A DNA stretch of 32,125 nucleotides. Origin: an uncultured Desulfobacteraceae bacterium. Its GTDB lineage: Bacteria; Desulfobacterota; Desulfobacteria; Desulfobacterales; Desulfatirhabdiaceae. Position 1 is the stretch's first letter, and every line of letters starts with the position of its first letter. Made by a program: the position numbers and the translations under genes. The stretch is taken from assembly GCA_903839535.1 (NCBI GenBank), contig CAIMCT010000136.1, positions 1-32,125 of the forward strand, given 5' to 3'. Positions 1 through 7,485 of this stretch are shown here, one piece after another. Under the pieces are notes generated by a model, which was not told the DNA's origin, did not search any database, and saw only the letters and a program-made list of their open reading frames with translations.

Positions 1-140
1 ACCACCCACCACTATTTCACATCCAAATCGCAAACGCGCTCATCTGAAAGTAATCAAGTAACATAATAGAGAAGGTGTAATCAACTATGAACTATTCATT
101 CTAACTATTTTGTCGTTGTTGCAAAAGAGCCGCACCCAAA
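1..140. other. Non-coding stretch upstream of adhesin remnant
   Basis: No convincing gene, RNA or repeat is seen here. The reading frame of the adhesin remnant is closed by a stop codon at 102-104. The sequence changes character at about 141, where the glycine/serine-rich adhesin pattern begins abruptly, so a deletion or rearrangement junction probably lies near 105-150. Confidence 0.4.
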
Positions 141-1691
141 ACAATATGCATCAATAATGGAGGTACGATCAATATTGACAATTATGGAAAAGGGGATGGT
201 GGTTCAATTGTCATTCATGCTGATAGTCTTGTCGTAGATGAGAGTAGTGTTTCTGCATCGGCTTTTCATGGAAAATCCGGCGATATCGATTTGACGGTCA
301 AGGAATTGATGTTGACTAATGGAGGTATGCTAAGAGCAAGTTCTTATGGAGAAGGATCGGGAGGATCGATTCATGTTCTGGCTGAAAGCGTTCTGATAGA
401 TGGTGAATTCTCCAATTCACTCTGCGGCATGTTCAGTGAAGCAAGTGGGGCCGGTTCAGCCGGTTCCATCACTGTACAAACACCCACTTTGAATATATCC
501 AATTCCGGAGAAATCAGCACGTCCGCGTCGGGTACAGGGCCTGGAGGGAACATCGACATTAATGTTGCTAACCTGAACATGACTTCCGGTGCAGTCATCT
601 CTTCCGCCAGCACCGGAACCGGTGACGCAGGCAGCATCATTATTGCTGCAAACGATTCGATGTTGCTACATGACGCGGCCATTACAGTTGAGGCAAGCAA
701 AGCAAGTGCCGGTGATATCAAAATTCAAGCACTGAATTTGGACATGACAAAAACGAGTCACATCACCGCCAGCGTGTCAGGCGGATCAGGATCAGGCGGT
801 AGCATTGATTTGAATGTGGATACGCTGTCGATCACCGAAGGAAGCCGGATAGAAAGCAACACTGCCGGCTCAGGTTCGGGGGGTAACATTACAGTTGCGG
901 CAGGCACCAGCGTGACAATTTCCGGTAAAACTGAAGAAGCCAGCGGCATGTATAGCACATCGACAGGTGCCGGTTCAGCCGGTTCCGTCACTGTAAAAAC
1001 ACCTTCTTTGAATATATCAGATACCGGAGAAATCAGCTCGTCCGCGTCGGGTACAGGTCATGGAGGAAGCATCGACATCAATGTCGCTAACCTGAACATG
1101 AATTCCAGCGCTGTCATCTCTTCCGCCAGCACTGGAACCGGTGATGCTGGTAACATCAGCCTGACAATTGCAGACAAACTGGAAAGCCGAAACAGCACCA
1201 TCACCACAGAATCAACCCAGGCGGACGGTGGCGACATCACTATCACCAACACCGGCTTTTTAACCTATCTGATCAACAGCTCCATCACGGCTACTGTCGG
1301 CGGCGGCCCCCATACCACCGGCGGCAATATCCGTATCAATTCGCCCTACGTAGTACTCAAAGACAGCCATGTCATAGCCAACGCTTATGAAGGAAAAGGC
1401 GGCAACATAGGCATAACCGCAGATACCTATTTGGCGGACTGGACCAGCACTGTCAGCGCATCTTCCGCCCTTGGAATCAGCGGCCAGGTGGACATCAATT
1501 CTCCCTTGGTCAACCTTAGCGGATTGCTTTCCCCCCTGCCCACTACTTTTGCGGACATCACCGAACTTCTGGCCGATGACTGTGAGACCCGCTACAAATA
1601 CCGCAAGGTTAGCAGCCTGGTCGTCCGGGGCCGGGATGCGCTGCCTGCCCAGCCGGGTGACTTGTGGCCAAGTCCGGTCATGATGCGGTAG
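141..1691 (+). pseudogene. 5'-truncated filamentous hemagglutinin-like (two-partner secretion) adhesin
   Basis: This is the C-terminal part of a secreted beta-helical adhesin. The translation is an array of short repeats with a GG-x-I-x-I ... L-x-I-x-x-x-G-x-I pattern, rich in Gly, Ser, Thr and Asn and almost free of Cys, as in right-handed beta-helix hemagglutinins exported by a TpsB pore. The C-terminal tail (SSLVVRGRDALPAQPGDLW, then SPVMMR) matches the usual ending of these proteins, so the 3' end looks native. The 5' end does not. The frame is open only from 105, with no ATG, and the first usable start is a TTG at 291 without a Shine-Dalgarno, in the middle of the repeat pattern. The signal peptide and TPS secretion domain are absent. 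I therefore read it as a broken remnant; a 466-residue product from the TTG is the alternative. Confidence 0.7.
426..1160 (+). repeat. Two direct repeats inside the adhesin remnant
   Basis: Segments 426-641 and 945-1160 are near copies, offset by 519 bp (173 codons, frame preserved). Both encode a block beginning GM(F/Y)S and containing GAGSAGS, SASGTG, IDINVANLNM and ISSASTGTGDAG. This indicates internal duplication of a beta-helix block, common in such adhesins. Confidence 0.8.
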
Positions 1692-1902
1692 GAATTCGCC
1701 ATCTATGAAACATAAACGGGAACAGCGACTGGATTCTCTATTAATCCGGCATCCATAATAGCTTTGACATATCCGGAAAAAGGACATAACATGCAGAACA
1801 CAACTACAATCCAAAGCGCTTATCACCTGATGTTTCGGTGCCAGTTTTCAGCTTATCTGACACATCTGATCGCTTGCGAAGTTACCGTTTAAATTATCGA
1901 AA

Positions 1903-2169
1903 GACCCGCGCACCGGAATCATCCGGCGACATCATCTGGACGAATGCGGCTTACAGCGTGCGGTGAAATCTGCGGCGCAGAAAGCCAAAATCAGCAAAAT
2001 GGTAAGTTGCCATACCTTCCGCCACAGTTTTGCAACACATCTGCTCGAAAGCGGATACGACATTCGGACGGTTCAGGAGTTGCTGGGGCATAAAGACGTA
2101 ACAACGACAATGATTTACACCCATGTTCTGAATAAAGGCGGACTGGCGGTTCGCAGTCCTTTGGATTGA
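1903..2169 (+). pseudogene. intI: C-terminal stub of an integron-type tyrosine recombinase
   Basis: Only the last ~88 residues of a tyrosine recombinase remain. The stub holds the catalytic box [15 protein letters not shown], then LLGHKD and the nucleophile region [10 protein letters not shown], so box II His/Arg, the second His and Tyr are present. The flanking [14 protein letters not shown] and the ending [10 protein letters not shown] are typical of integron integrases (IntI) rather than housekeeping XerC/XerD. The frame is closed by a stop at 1867-1869 and there is no start codon with a Shine-Dalgarno; a GTG at 1963 is the only formal start. The N-terminal core-binding domain and the first catalytic Arg are missing, so it cannot be active. 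It fits the mobile-element debris around it. Confidence 0.75.
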
Positions 2170-2231
2170 TGCCGCATTCACCGACAATTCCGAATCCGGT
2201 TTTCCTACACCGCAGAAGACTGGATAAGCCA

Positions 2232-3299
2232 CTACACCAAGGCCATGGCTTTTTCCGGACATATCTCCTGGCAACAGAAACAGCGGATGCAGATTTCCGG
2301 ATCAGCAATCGGGTAATTCTCATTCATCAAAAGAGCAGACACCGGGCACTGATCAACACAAGCGCCACACCCCGTACAGCGTTTCTCATCCGCCCTGGGC
2401 CGAAGCAACGTCGGTCTATCAAGAACCGCCTGAATGGACTCGTTATGAGTGATGGCCTCACCACCCAGCGGGGGTAGTTTGAAATCAGTCAGTCGTTTGA
2501 GTTCCCCGATAATTTCAATCGTTTCAAGATCATAATCTCCCAGGCCCACGTTTTTGGCCTTCCGAAGAAACCCCAGCTTGGCCGGGTCGCACCCCATCAT
2601 GGTTGCAATGACAGCATCCAGGGCCACGGCATTGTCCGAGGCCAGAATCAGTCCGATATCCCTCAGCTCCGGAGATGCCGGACCATTTCCTTCCATTCCA
2701 ACCACCGCATCCACAATGAACAGATCCGGCACCCGGAGCCGGAACACATCCACAATCATTTCGTGGAACCGCGCCGGACTGCCCGCAGCCTTGTGAAGCC
2801 GGGCTTTTTGAGCGCCTGGCAGGAAACCGTAACTGTTTTTGATGGCTCCTGTCATTATCGTCAGCCCGTGGGTTTTGAATTTGGGCAGGCTGATAATGAT
2901 GTCCGCCTCCAGAACCGCCCGCGATAGACTTACCGTCGGCATATATTCCGGGTTAAAATCAATTTTCTGAGCATCAATGCCTATATTCCGGTAGTAACCC
3001 CCGGAAGCCGCCATCAGGCCAGTCTTTCTAAAACTTTCCTCGTTGGCTCCATAACTAAAAATGCCCGGATTATCCCCCACGATAATCGAAGCCGGTTCCA
3101 TGGATTCAACCCTTTGCACTACTGCAGCCAGCACTGCGGGATTTGTTACAATCGCCTCATTGGCCTCTGATGCTCTCAAGACATTAGGTTTGATCAATAT
3201 TTTTTTGGACTTCAGGTTCAGGGGGAAAATCTCGAATGCCCGGTCTATCGCTTTCCGGATGTCTTCATAGGTTGCTGGCTGGATCATTACAGTTGACAT
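2232..3299 (-). CDS. DUF362 domain protein with C-terminal 2x[4Fe-4S] ferredoxin domain
   Basis: This 355-residue protein has an N-terminal DUF362 domain (about residues 25-285; KILIKPNVL near residue 33 and a conserved LPKFKTHG segment) followed by a bacterial ferredoxin domain with two CxxCxxCxxxCP motifs (CTGCGACVDQCP and CIRCFCCQEICP) in the last ~50 residues. DUF362-ferredoxin fusions are common in anaerobes; their reaction is not established, and a role in electron transfer or iron-sulfur chemistry is only inferred. The ATG at 3299 has a GAGGAA Shine-Dalgarno 6 nt upstream. The 3' end lies 62 bp from the convergent recombinase stub. There is no signal peptide, so it is probably cytoplasmic. 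Confidence 0.85.
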   Translation of the reverse strand: MSTVMIQPATYEDIRKAIDRAFEIFPLNLKSKKILIKPNVLRASEANEAIVTNPAVLAAVVQRVESMEPASIIVGDNPGIFSYGANEESFRKTGLMAASGGYYRNIGIDAQKIDFNPEYMPTVSLSRAVLEADIIISLPKFKTHGLTIMTGAIKNSYGFLPGAQKARLHKAAGSPARFHEMIVDVFRLRVPDLFIVDAVVGMEGNGPASPELRDIGLILASDNAVALDAVIATMMGCDPAKLGFLRKAKNVGLGDYDLETIEIIGELKRLTDFKLPPLGGEAITHNESIQAVLDRPTLLRPRADEKRCTGCGACVDQCPVSALLMNENYPIADPEICIRCFCCQEICPEKAMALV

Positions 3300-3535
3300 T
3301 GCGGGTTCCTCAATGCGTGTTGGGTTGAATGGATAACTGACTTCAAGTTTGATGATACTTTAAATCATGCTCAGCATCCATAGAAAATTTCTCATTCGAC
3401 ATGAATTTTCCTGGCCACTCTCGGCCAGCATGGTATGATTCACAATATTATCTGATGTGGTTGGGCCATCTGTTTGATACCCTAAGCTGCTATGCGGAAC
3501 GTATTGCCAAAGTCGTTCGGGATACGGGGTGTATT

Positions 3536-4519
3536 TCAGAACCTGTAATCCATAGTGAACATGATGCTTGTCTGTTCAGACCAGCTTCTGACTCCGTTGT
3601 CAAAAGTAAGGTCAACATCAAATGCTTTGTTTATTAACTGGTGACTGCCTGTTGACTCGATCTTCAGCCAGTCAAACTCTATGCCTGCAGCAAGGTGCGA
3701 GGTGATATCCATCTTCAGTCCAGCCGAGCCGTGCAAAGCATCTCCAGTCGTGTTTTCAAAGGTGTATCTCGTACCTTCTCTAATCAGATGGTGATCCTTG
3801 TTGTCCCCATTCGCATATCCCCAGTCAAATTGACAGTTAAGATAGGTGTTTGGTAGAGCGAATGGCCTGCCAAGTCCAAACTTGCTTCGTATCCCCGCAA
3901 AGTAGTTCCACCATGTTTGATTGAAACGAAGCACATCCCCTGGAAGCAGCTCAATTGGAGTGGAACCATATAGTGTATACTGGATACCGTCATGGACCAT
4001 GAAATCAAGATACTGCCAACGAAAACCAGCAAGAGGCCTGATGTCAAGCCAATCAGGAAGTTCAAGCCAGTCAGAAACTTTTAGGTCGATGTCCCCCTTA
4101 ACCATCCAGCTTCTTTCCTGACGGCAAGAAGATTCTGAATAGATGGTCTTGACTGTCGGATTCTGCTCATCGTCCCAGTCAGAGTCTTTCATTTTGGAGT
4201 CTGCATCCCCTGAAATGTTTGTCAGACCTTCAATGCCGATCGAAAACCTGGGGAAATCCCTGCGCAGTTCTACACCTCCCCACCAAGTGGCAAGGGGAAA
4301 CTCAAGGCGACTAAGAGGAGACTGACCAGGCGGGAACGGGTTGCCAAACTCGTAAGATGTATGGCTCCCCGGATTGAACACAATTTTCGGGGTAACAGAC
4401 CATGGAAGTTGAACCGGCGGAGTGACTGCAGGGTTTTCAGATGCATCGGAATAACCGGCTAAAAGCATACATGCCAATACTGCTGTTAAAAAGAATCTTG
4501 ACGAGGATCGTTCATGCAT
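3536..4519 (-). CDS. Omptin-family outer membrane protease
   Basis: This 327-residue protein has an N-terminal signal peptide (hydrophobic stretch about residues 9-22, likely cleaved near residue 27) and ends in Phe after alternating polar/hydrophobic residues, the signature of a BAM-assembled beta-barrel. Omptin active-site landmarks are visible. KDSDWDDEQNP (D112, D114) corresponds to the DxDW segment holding the OmpT D83/D85 pair, and DNKDHHL (D242, H244) to the DNDEHY segment holding the D210/H212 pair. The spacing between the two (128 residues) is close to the 125 in OmpT. The predicted role is a surface endopeptidase cutting peptides or proteins, specificity unknown. The ATG at 4519 is preceded by repeated GGAAA Shine-Dalgarno copies. 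It is probably monocistronic. Confidence 0.75.
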   Translation of the reverse strand: MHERSSSRFFLTAVLACMLLAGYSDASENPAVTPPVQLPWSVTPKIVFNPGSHTSYEFGNPFPPGQSPLSRLEFPLATWWGGVELRRDFPRFSIGIEGLTNISGDADSKMKDSDWDDEQNPTVKTIYSESSCRQERSWMVKGDIDLKVSDWLELPDWLDIRPLAGFRWQYLDFMVHDGIQYTLYGSTPIELLPGDVLRFNQTWWNYFAGIRSKFGLGRPFALPNTYLNCQFDWGYANGDNKDHHLIREGTRYTFENTTGDALHGSAGLKMDITSHLAAGIEFDWLKIESTGSHQLINKAFDVDLTFDNGVRSWSEQTSIMFTMDYRF

Positions 4520-4521
4520 CT

Positions 4522-4565
4522 CAGTTTCCTTTCAGTTTCCTTTCAGTTTCCTTTCAGTTTCCTTA
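4522..4565 (-). repeat. Four tandem 11-bp repeats spanning the omptin ribosome-binding site
   Basis: On the plus strand the unit CAGTTTCCTTT occurs four times in a row (4522, 4533, 4544, 4555; the last base of the last copy differs). On the coding (minus) strand each copy supplies AAGGAAACTG, a Shine-Dalgarno-like string, and the copy nearest the gene sits directly before the omptin ATG. Copy-number change would leave the proximal site in place but alter leader length and the number of ribosome-landing sites. Confidence 0.85.
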
Positions 4566-4677
4566 ATTCGGGTCGAGTACATTCTTGTGCAGGATTGGGG
4601 GCAAGATGAGGTACACGCAGGCAATATCAAGCAAACCGTAAGTAGGGGGAACCCCTCACACATTCGTGTCATAAAGT

Positions 4678-4766
4678 GGCTAATGCTCCACATAAATTGC
4701 GCCGCCAAAAACATTGCCATGAAGCGCCACCGAGCTTCCCTGCGTGCCTTGATGCGGTTGTTAGAC
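4678..4766 (-). repeat. attC-like integron recombination site (candidate)
   Basis: Read on the minus strand, the 89-bp element starts GTCTAACAACCGCATCAAGG. This resembles the R''-L'' half of class 1 cassette attC sites (RYYYAAC, then AA, then a TCAAG box). It ends GTGGAGCATTAGCC, resembling L'-R' with a degenerate core (ATTAGCC in place of GTTRRRY). It lies 105 bp downstream of a small unknown gene in the orientation expected for a cassette. A matching GTTAGCC core is found on the same strand at 5293-5299, on the other side of that gene. The central arms are only weakly self-complementary, so the site may be decayed or a chance match. Confidence 0.4.
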
Positions 4767-4871
4767 ATCTCCATGGAGATGAGTCGCTGCATAATTGGGA
4801 AGTCATTCATGTTTATTCAATCAAAAAAACATTTGCAGTTTTTTGTTAGCCACTCTAATTTAATAGCATTA

Positions 4872-5246
4872 TTACTTTTTCTTCTGATGTTTATAGTCGG
4901 AAATGAGTTTTGTTACTAAATCATCAACACTGCAGTTCTCTGTTTCCGCCAATTGGTTAAGCCTTTTAACATTGGCAGTGGAAATTTTATCGTCCAGCAC
5001 TCTTACACTTCCGTCATTCCATTGAAGGACATTCCTTTTGTCCAAAATAAACCTGTCTGGATACAGTTTAGCAGCTCTACTTTTCGTTTCGTCCCAAGCT
5101 GCATTAATATCTCTATTTGAAGACAGTTGTCCTATTGAACCCAGTCGAAATGTAATATTTTCTTTCAGGTTTTTAGCGCCAGTAGGAAGTTGCAACAAGA
5201 TGTCCAACATCATCTTTGTCAGTCTGTTTTTTGATAATAGTGCCAT
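4872..5246 (-). CDS. Small protein of unknown function (possible integron-cassette gene)
   Basis: I do not recognise this 124-residue protein. The start is set at the ATG at 5246 because GAGGTG lies 6 nt upstream; the GTG at 5255 is part of that Shine-Dalgarno. It is basic, without a signal peptide or membrane segment. The last ~35 residues (KISTANVKRLNQLAETENCS, then VDDLVTKLI) look helical and somewhat like a ribbon-helix-helix or short DNA-binding tail, but this is weak. It is flanked by TTAGCC core-like sites at 5293-5299 and 4678-4684 that would delimit a 615-bp cassette, consistent with a captured gene. It lies 46 bp after the stop of the beta-subunit gene, so co-transcription with the oxidoreductase operon is possible. 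Confidence 0.65.
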   Translation of the reverse strand: MALLSKNRLTKMMLDILLQLPTGAKNLKENITFRLGSIGQLSSNRDINAAWDETKSRAAKLYPDRFILDKRNVLQWNDGSVRVLDDKISTANVKRLNQLAETENCSVDDLVTKLISDYKHQKKK

Positions 5247-5294
5247 ATCTATCACCTCAATCTACTTGCATTCAATCGTGCTGACGCCCCAGGG

Positions 5295-6266
5295 CTAACA
5301 GATACCCGCCTGGCGTTGGATGACCTGATTCGTATTATCCTGCTTTTGAACCAGCTCATTCCATTTTCGATCTACTTTTTTCTGGGTGTAATCAATCATC
5401 TCATCCGTAATCAGTCCGAATCGCCCCTGTGATTTTAAATACCCCTTTACGGAGACTTTTCTTTCAGGAAAGACATTGATGGTGTATTCCCAATCTTCTT
5501 CAAATCGCTGATTATCCTTTGAAAACCGTAATTTGTTAACTTCATAAATGGGAAATACATTGGACTGGGTCGCCATTCGCATAACCTGTATCGAATTGGC
5601 AGGGTCGATACGCCACCCTGGGGGGCAGGCGGACAAAAGGTGAATGAACTTCATGCCGGTAATCTGGCGCGCCTTCCTGAATTTTCGGAACATGTCATCC
5701 GGATAGGCTGCCGAAGCAGTGGCCATATAGGATATGTGATGCGCCAACATGATCTGCTCTATATCTTTTTTGGATTCTTCCTTGATGGACCCGGCAGGAG
5801 TGGTTGTTGTCCATGCACCCATGGGGGTTGCACTGGAGCGTTGAATACCGGTATTCATATAAGCCTCGTTATCATAGCAGACAAATAGAATGTTCTCGTT
5901 GCGTTCCGCAGCTCCGGAAAGAGCCTGCATGCCAATGTCGAAAGTGCCGCCATCCCCTGCCCACGCCATTACCACTACATCCTTTTCCCCCCGGACATCC
6001 AGCGCTGCAGCGGCGCCCGAAGCAACAACAGCGGCGGTTTCAAAGGGACAATGGATAATTGGAACCTTGAGGCTCGAATAAGGATATCCGCCAACAAACA
6101 CAGCGAAACAACATGCAGGAAGCACGACAACCGTTCGTTCCCCCAAGGCTTTCAAAGCTATCTTCATGGATATGGGCGCTGCGCAACCTTGACATGAGGT
6201 CATTCCAGGCTGCATCAATTCCTCTTCAACCAATACTTGCCGGGGAATATCAATCATTTTTTGCAT
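5295..6266 (-). CDS. 2-oxoacid:acceptor oxidoreductase, beta (TPP-binding) subunit
   Basis: This 323-residue protein is the thiamine-diphosphate-binding subunit of a pyruvate/2-oxoacid:ferredoxin oxidoreductase (PorB type). The TPP/Mg motif GDGGTFDIGMQALSGAAERN is followed by CYDNEAYMNTGIQRS, the usual site for TPP binding in PorB. Cysteines at 25 and 28 (CQGC), 52/53 (CC) and in SACPPGW match those ligating the proximal [4Fe-4S] cluster of the family. It catalyses oxidative decarboxylation of a 2-oxoacid to an acyl-CoA together with the alpha subunit, whose gene ends 9 bp upstream. The substrate cannot be read from sequence: pyruvate, a branched-chain or an aryl 2-oxoacid are all possible. 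The stop codon lies within a GTTAGCC core-like string next to the putative cassette. Confidence 0.88.
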   Translation of the reverse strand: MQKMIDIPRQVLVEEELMQPGMTSCQGCAAPISMKIALKALGERTVVVLPACCFAVFVGGYPYSSLKVPIIHCPFETAAVVASGAAAALDVRGEKDVVVMAWAGDGGTFDIGMQALSGAAERNENILFVCYDNEAYMNTGIQRSSATPMGAWTTTTPAGSIKEESKKDIEQIMLAHHISYMATASAAYPDDMFRKFRKARQITGMKFIHLLSACPPGWRIDPANSIQVMRMATQSNVFPIYEVNKLRFSKDNQRFEEDWEYTINVFPERKVSVKGYLKSQGRFGLITDEMIDYTQKKVDRKWNELVQKQDNTNQVIQRQAGIC

Positions 6267-6275
6267 AATAAGCCT

Positions 6276-7430
6276 CTATTGTTTCAAGCCCCAGAACAAG
6301 GGCTCATCGGATGGTTTGTCATGGGTAAGTACATGGTTCAAAATCCCTTCCACATCCTCCGGAGTAACATCGCGCCCGCCCAGACCGGCGATCACGGAAT
6401 AAATCGGGGGCCGATTATCCGAGGCATAGAGAGCGGAGCGGATTTCACTGGCGAACACTCCCCCCAAACCAACGGACATGTTGCGATCAATGACCACTAC
6501 CTTCCTGGCTTTTCCCAGAACATCCCGCCAGCAATCGACGGGAATGGGCCTGAACATGCGCAGCTTCATAATGCCGACTTTTTCGCCCTTGGCCCGTAAT
6601 TTATCAATGGCGATACGGGATACCGAGGTAATAGCGCCTGCAGTAACCAAAATGACTTCCGCATCTTCTGCTTGATAGGTTTCAACCAGATCATAAGCCC
6701 GGCCGAAAACGCCATGAAATTCCCGGCAAACTTCCGGATAGTAGCGCAATGCCTCGTGAGTAGCCTGCTGCAGGGTATAGCGGTGTTCGTAGAAATAATC
6801 GGTGGCGAAAAAGCCTCCGAACATCCTTGGTTCATCGAAATTCAGGCTTACCGGCGGTACATAAGGCGGAATGAACCGATCCACGAGATCAGCATCCGGA
6901 ATATCGACAATTTCTGTTGTGTGGCTCAGGAAAAATGCGTCGTAGGCAATCATAACCGGGAGCATAACCTTCTCCGCCAGTTTGTAGGCCATGATTACAG
7001 CATCCAGAAGTTCCTGGCTGGATTCGCAGTAAATCTGAATCCAGCCAGTGTCCCGCTGCGCAAGGGAATCTGTTTGCTCGGCCCAGATGTTCCATACGCC
7101 GCTGACGGCCCGGTTGACATTGGCCATTACAATGGGTAAACGGGCGCCTGCGGTCCAGTGCAACACCTCGTGCATCAGGAGCAGGCCGTTGCCGCTGGTT
7201 GCCGTAAAGGTGCGAACTCCGGTGGTTGCAGCGCCGATAAGGGCCGCCATTGCCGAGTGCTCGCTTTCAACCTTGATAAAGCTCGCATCCAGATCTTTAC
7301 TTGCGCACATTTCGGATAATTCTTCCACGATCGTCGTCTGCGGGGTGATAGGATAGGCCGATATTACGCCCACCTTACTCAGCTTTACGCCATAAGAAAT
7401 CGCGTGATTTCCTTTGATTGCCTTTTTCAA
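6276..7430 (-). CDS. 2-oxoacid:acceptor oxidoreductase, alpha subunit
   Basis: This 384-residue protein is the alpha (PorA-type) subunit. YPITPQT at residues 26-32 is the conserved pyrimidine-domain motif, followed by the VESEHSAMAALIGAATTGVR segment and the TATSGNGLLLMHE stretch of this family. The C-terminal third (from about residue 255, EVILVTAGAITSVSRIA) is the transketolase-C-like domain. It forms the active site with the beta subunit. Its length is normal for a separate-subunit enzyme. It follows the NAD(P)H/ferredoxin fusion gene by 55 bp and precedes the beta gene by 9 bp, so it is clearly in one operon. Confidence 0.9.
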   Translation of the reverse strand: MKKAIKGNHAISYGVKLSKVGVISAYPITPQTTIVEELSEMCASKDLDASFIKVESEHSAMAALIGAATTGVRTFTATSGNGLLLMHEVLHWTAGARLPIVMANVNRAVSGVWNIWAEQTDSLAQRDTGWIQIYCESSQELLDAVIMAYKLAEKVMLPVMIAYDAFFLSHTTEIVDIPDADLVDRFIPPYVPPVSLNFDEPRMFGGFFATDYFYEHRYTLQQATHEALRYYPEVCREFHGVFGRAYDLVETYQAEDAEVILVTAGAITSVSRIAIDKLRAKGEKVGIMKLRMFRPIPVDCWRDVLGKARKVVVIDRNMSVGLGGVFASEIRSALYASDNRPPIYSVIAGLGGRDVTPEDVEGILNHVLTHDKPSDEPLFWGLKQ

Positions 7431-7460
7431 TTATACCTCCTTCAGTCTTTAGCTATAAAC

Positions 7461-7478
7461 ATGCCGGTATGCCGGCAT
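7461..7478. repeat. ATGCCGGTATGCCGGCAT palindromic repeat
   Basis: A short palindrome-rich string sits between the fusion gene and the alpha-subunit gene. A longer relative, with the 8-bp unit TATGCCAG in tandem, occurs at 15294-15327, so this is a dispersed repeat family rather than an operon-specific site. Confidence 0.5.
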
Positions 7479-7485
7479 TCCGCCT

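Noticed and set aside
371-1252. Several long minus-strand open frames opposite the adhesin remnant
   Set aside because: They are antisense shadows of the Gly/Ser-rich repeat and lack start signals and any domain.
3401-3637. Plus-strand open frame between the DUF362 and omptin genes
   Set aside because: It overlaps the conserved 3' end of the omptin gene on the other strand, has no ribosome-binding site and no recognisable domain. The 236-bp gap is better treated as non-coding.
4532-4810. Minus-strand open frame of 92 codons upstream of the omptin gene
   Set aside because: It spans the attC-like site and the 11-bp tandem repeats, has no Shine-Dalgarno and reads like translated non-coding sequence.
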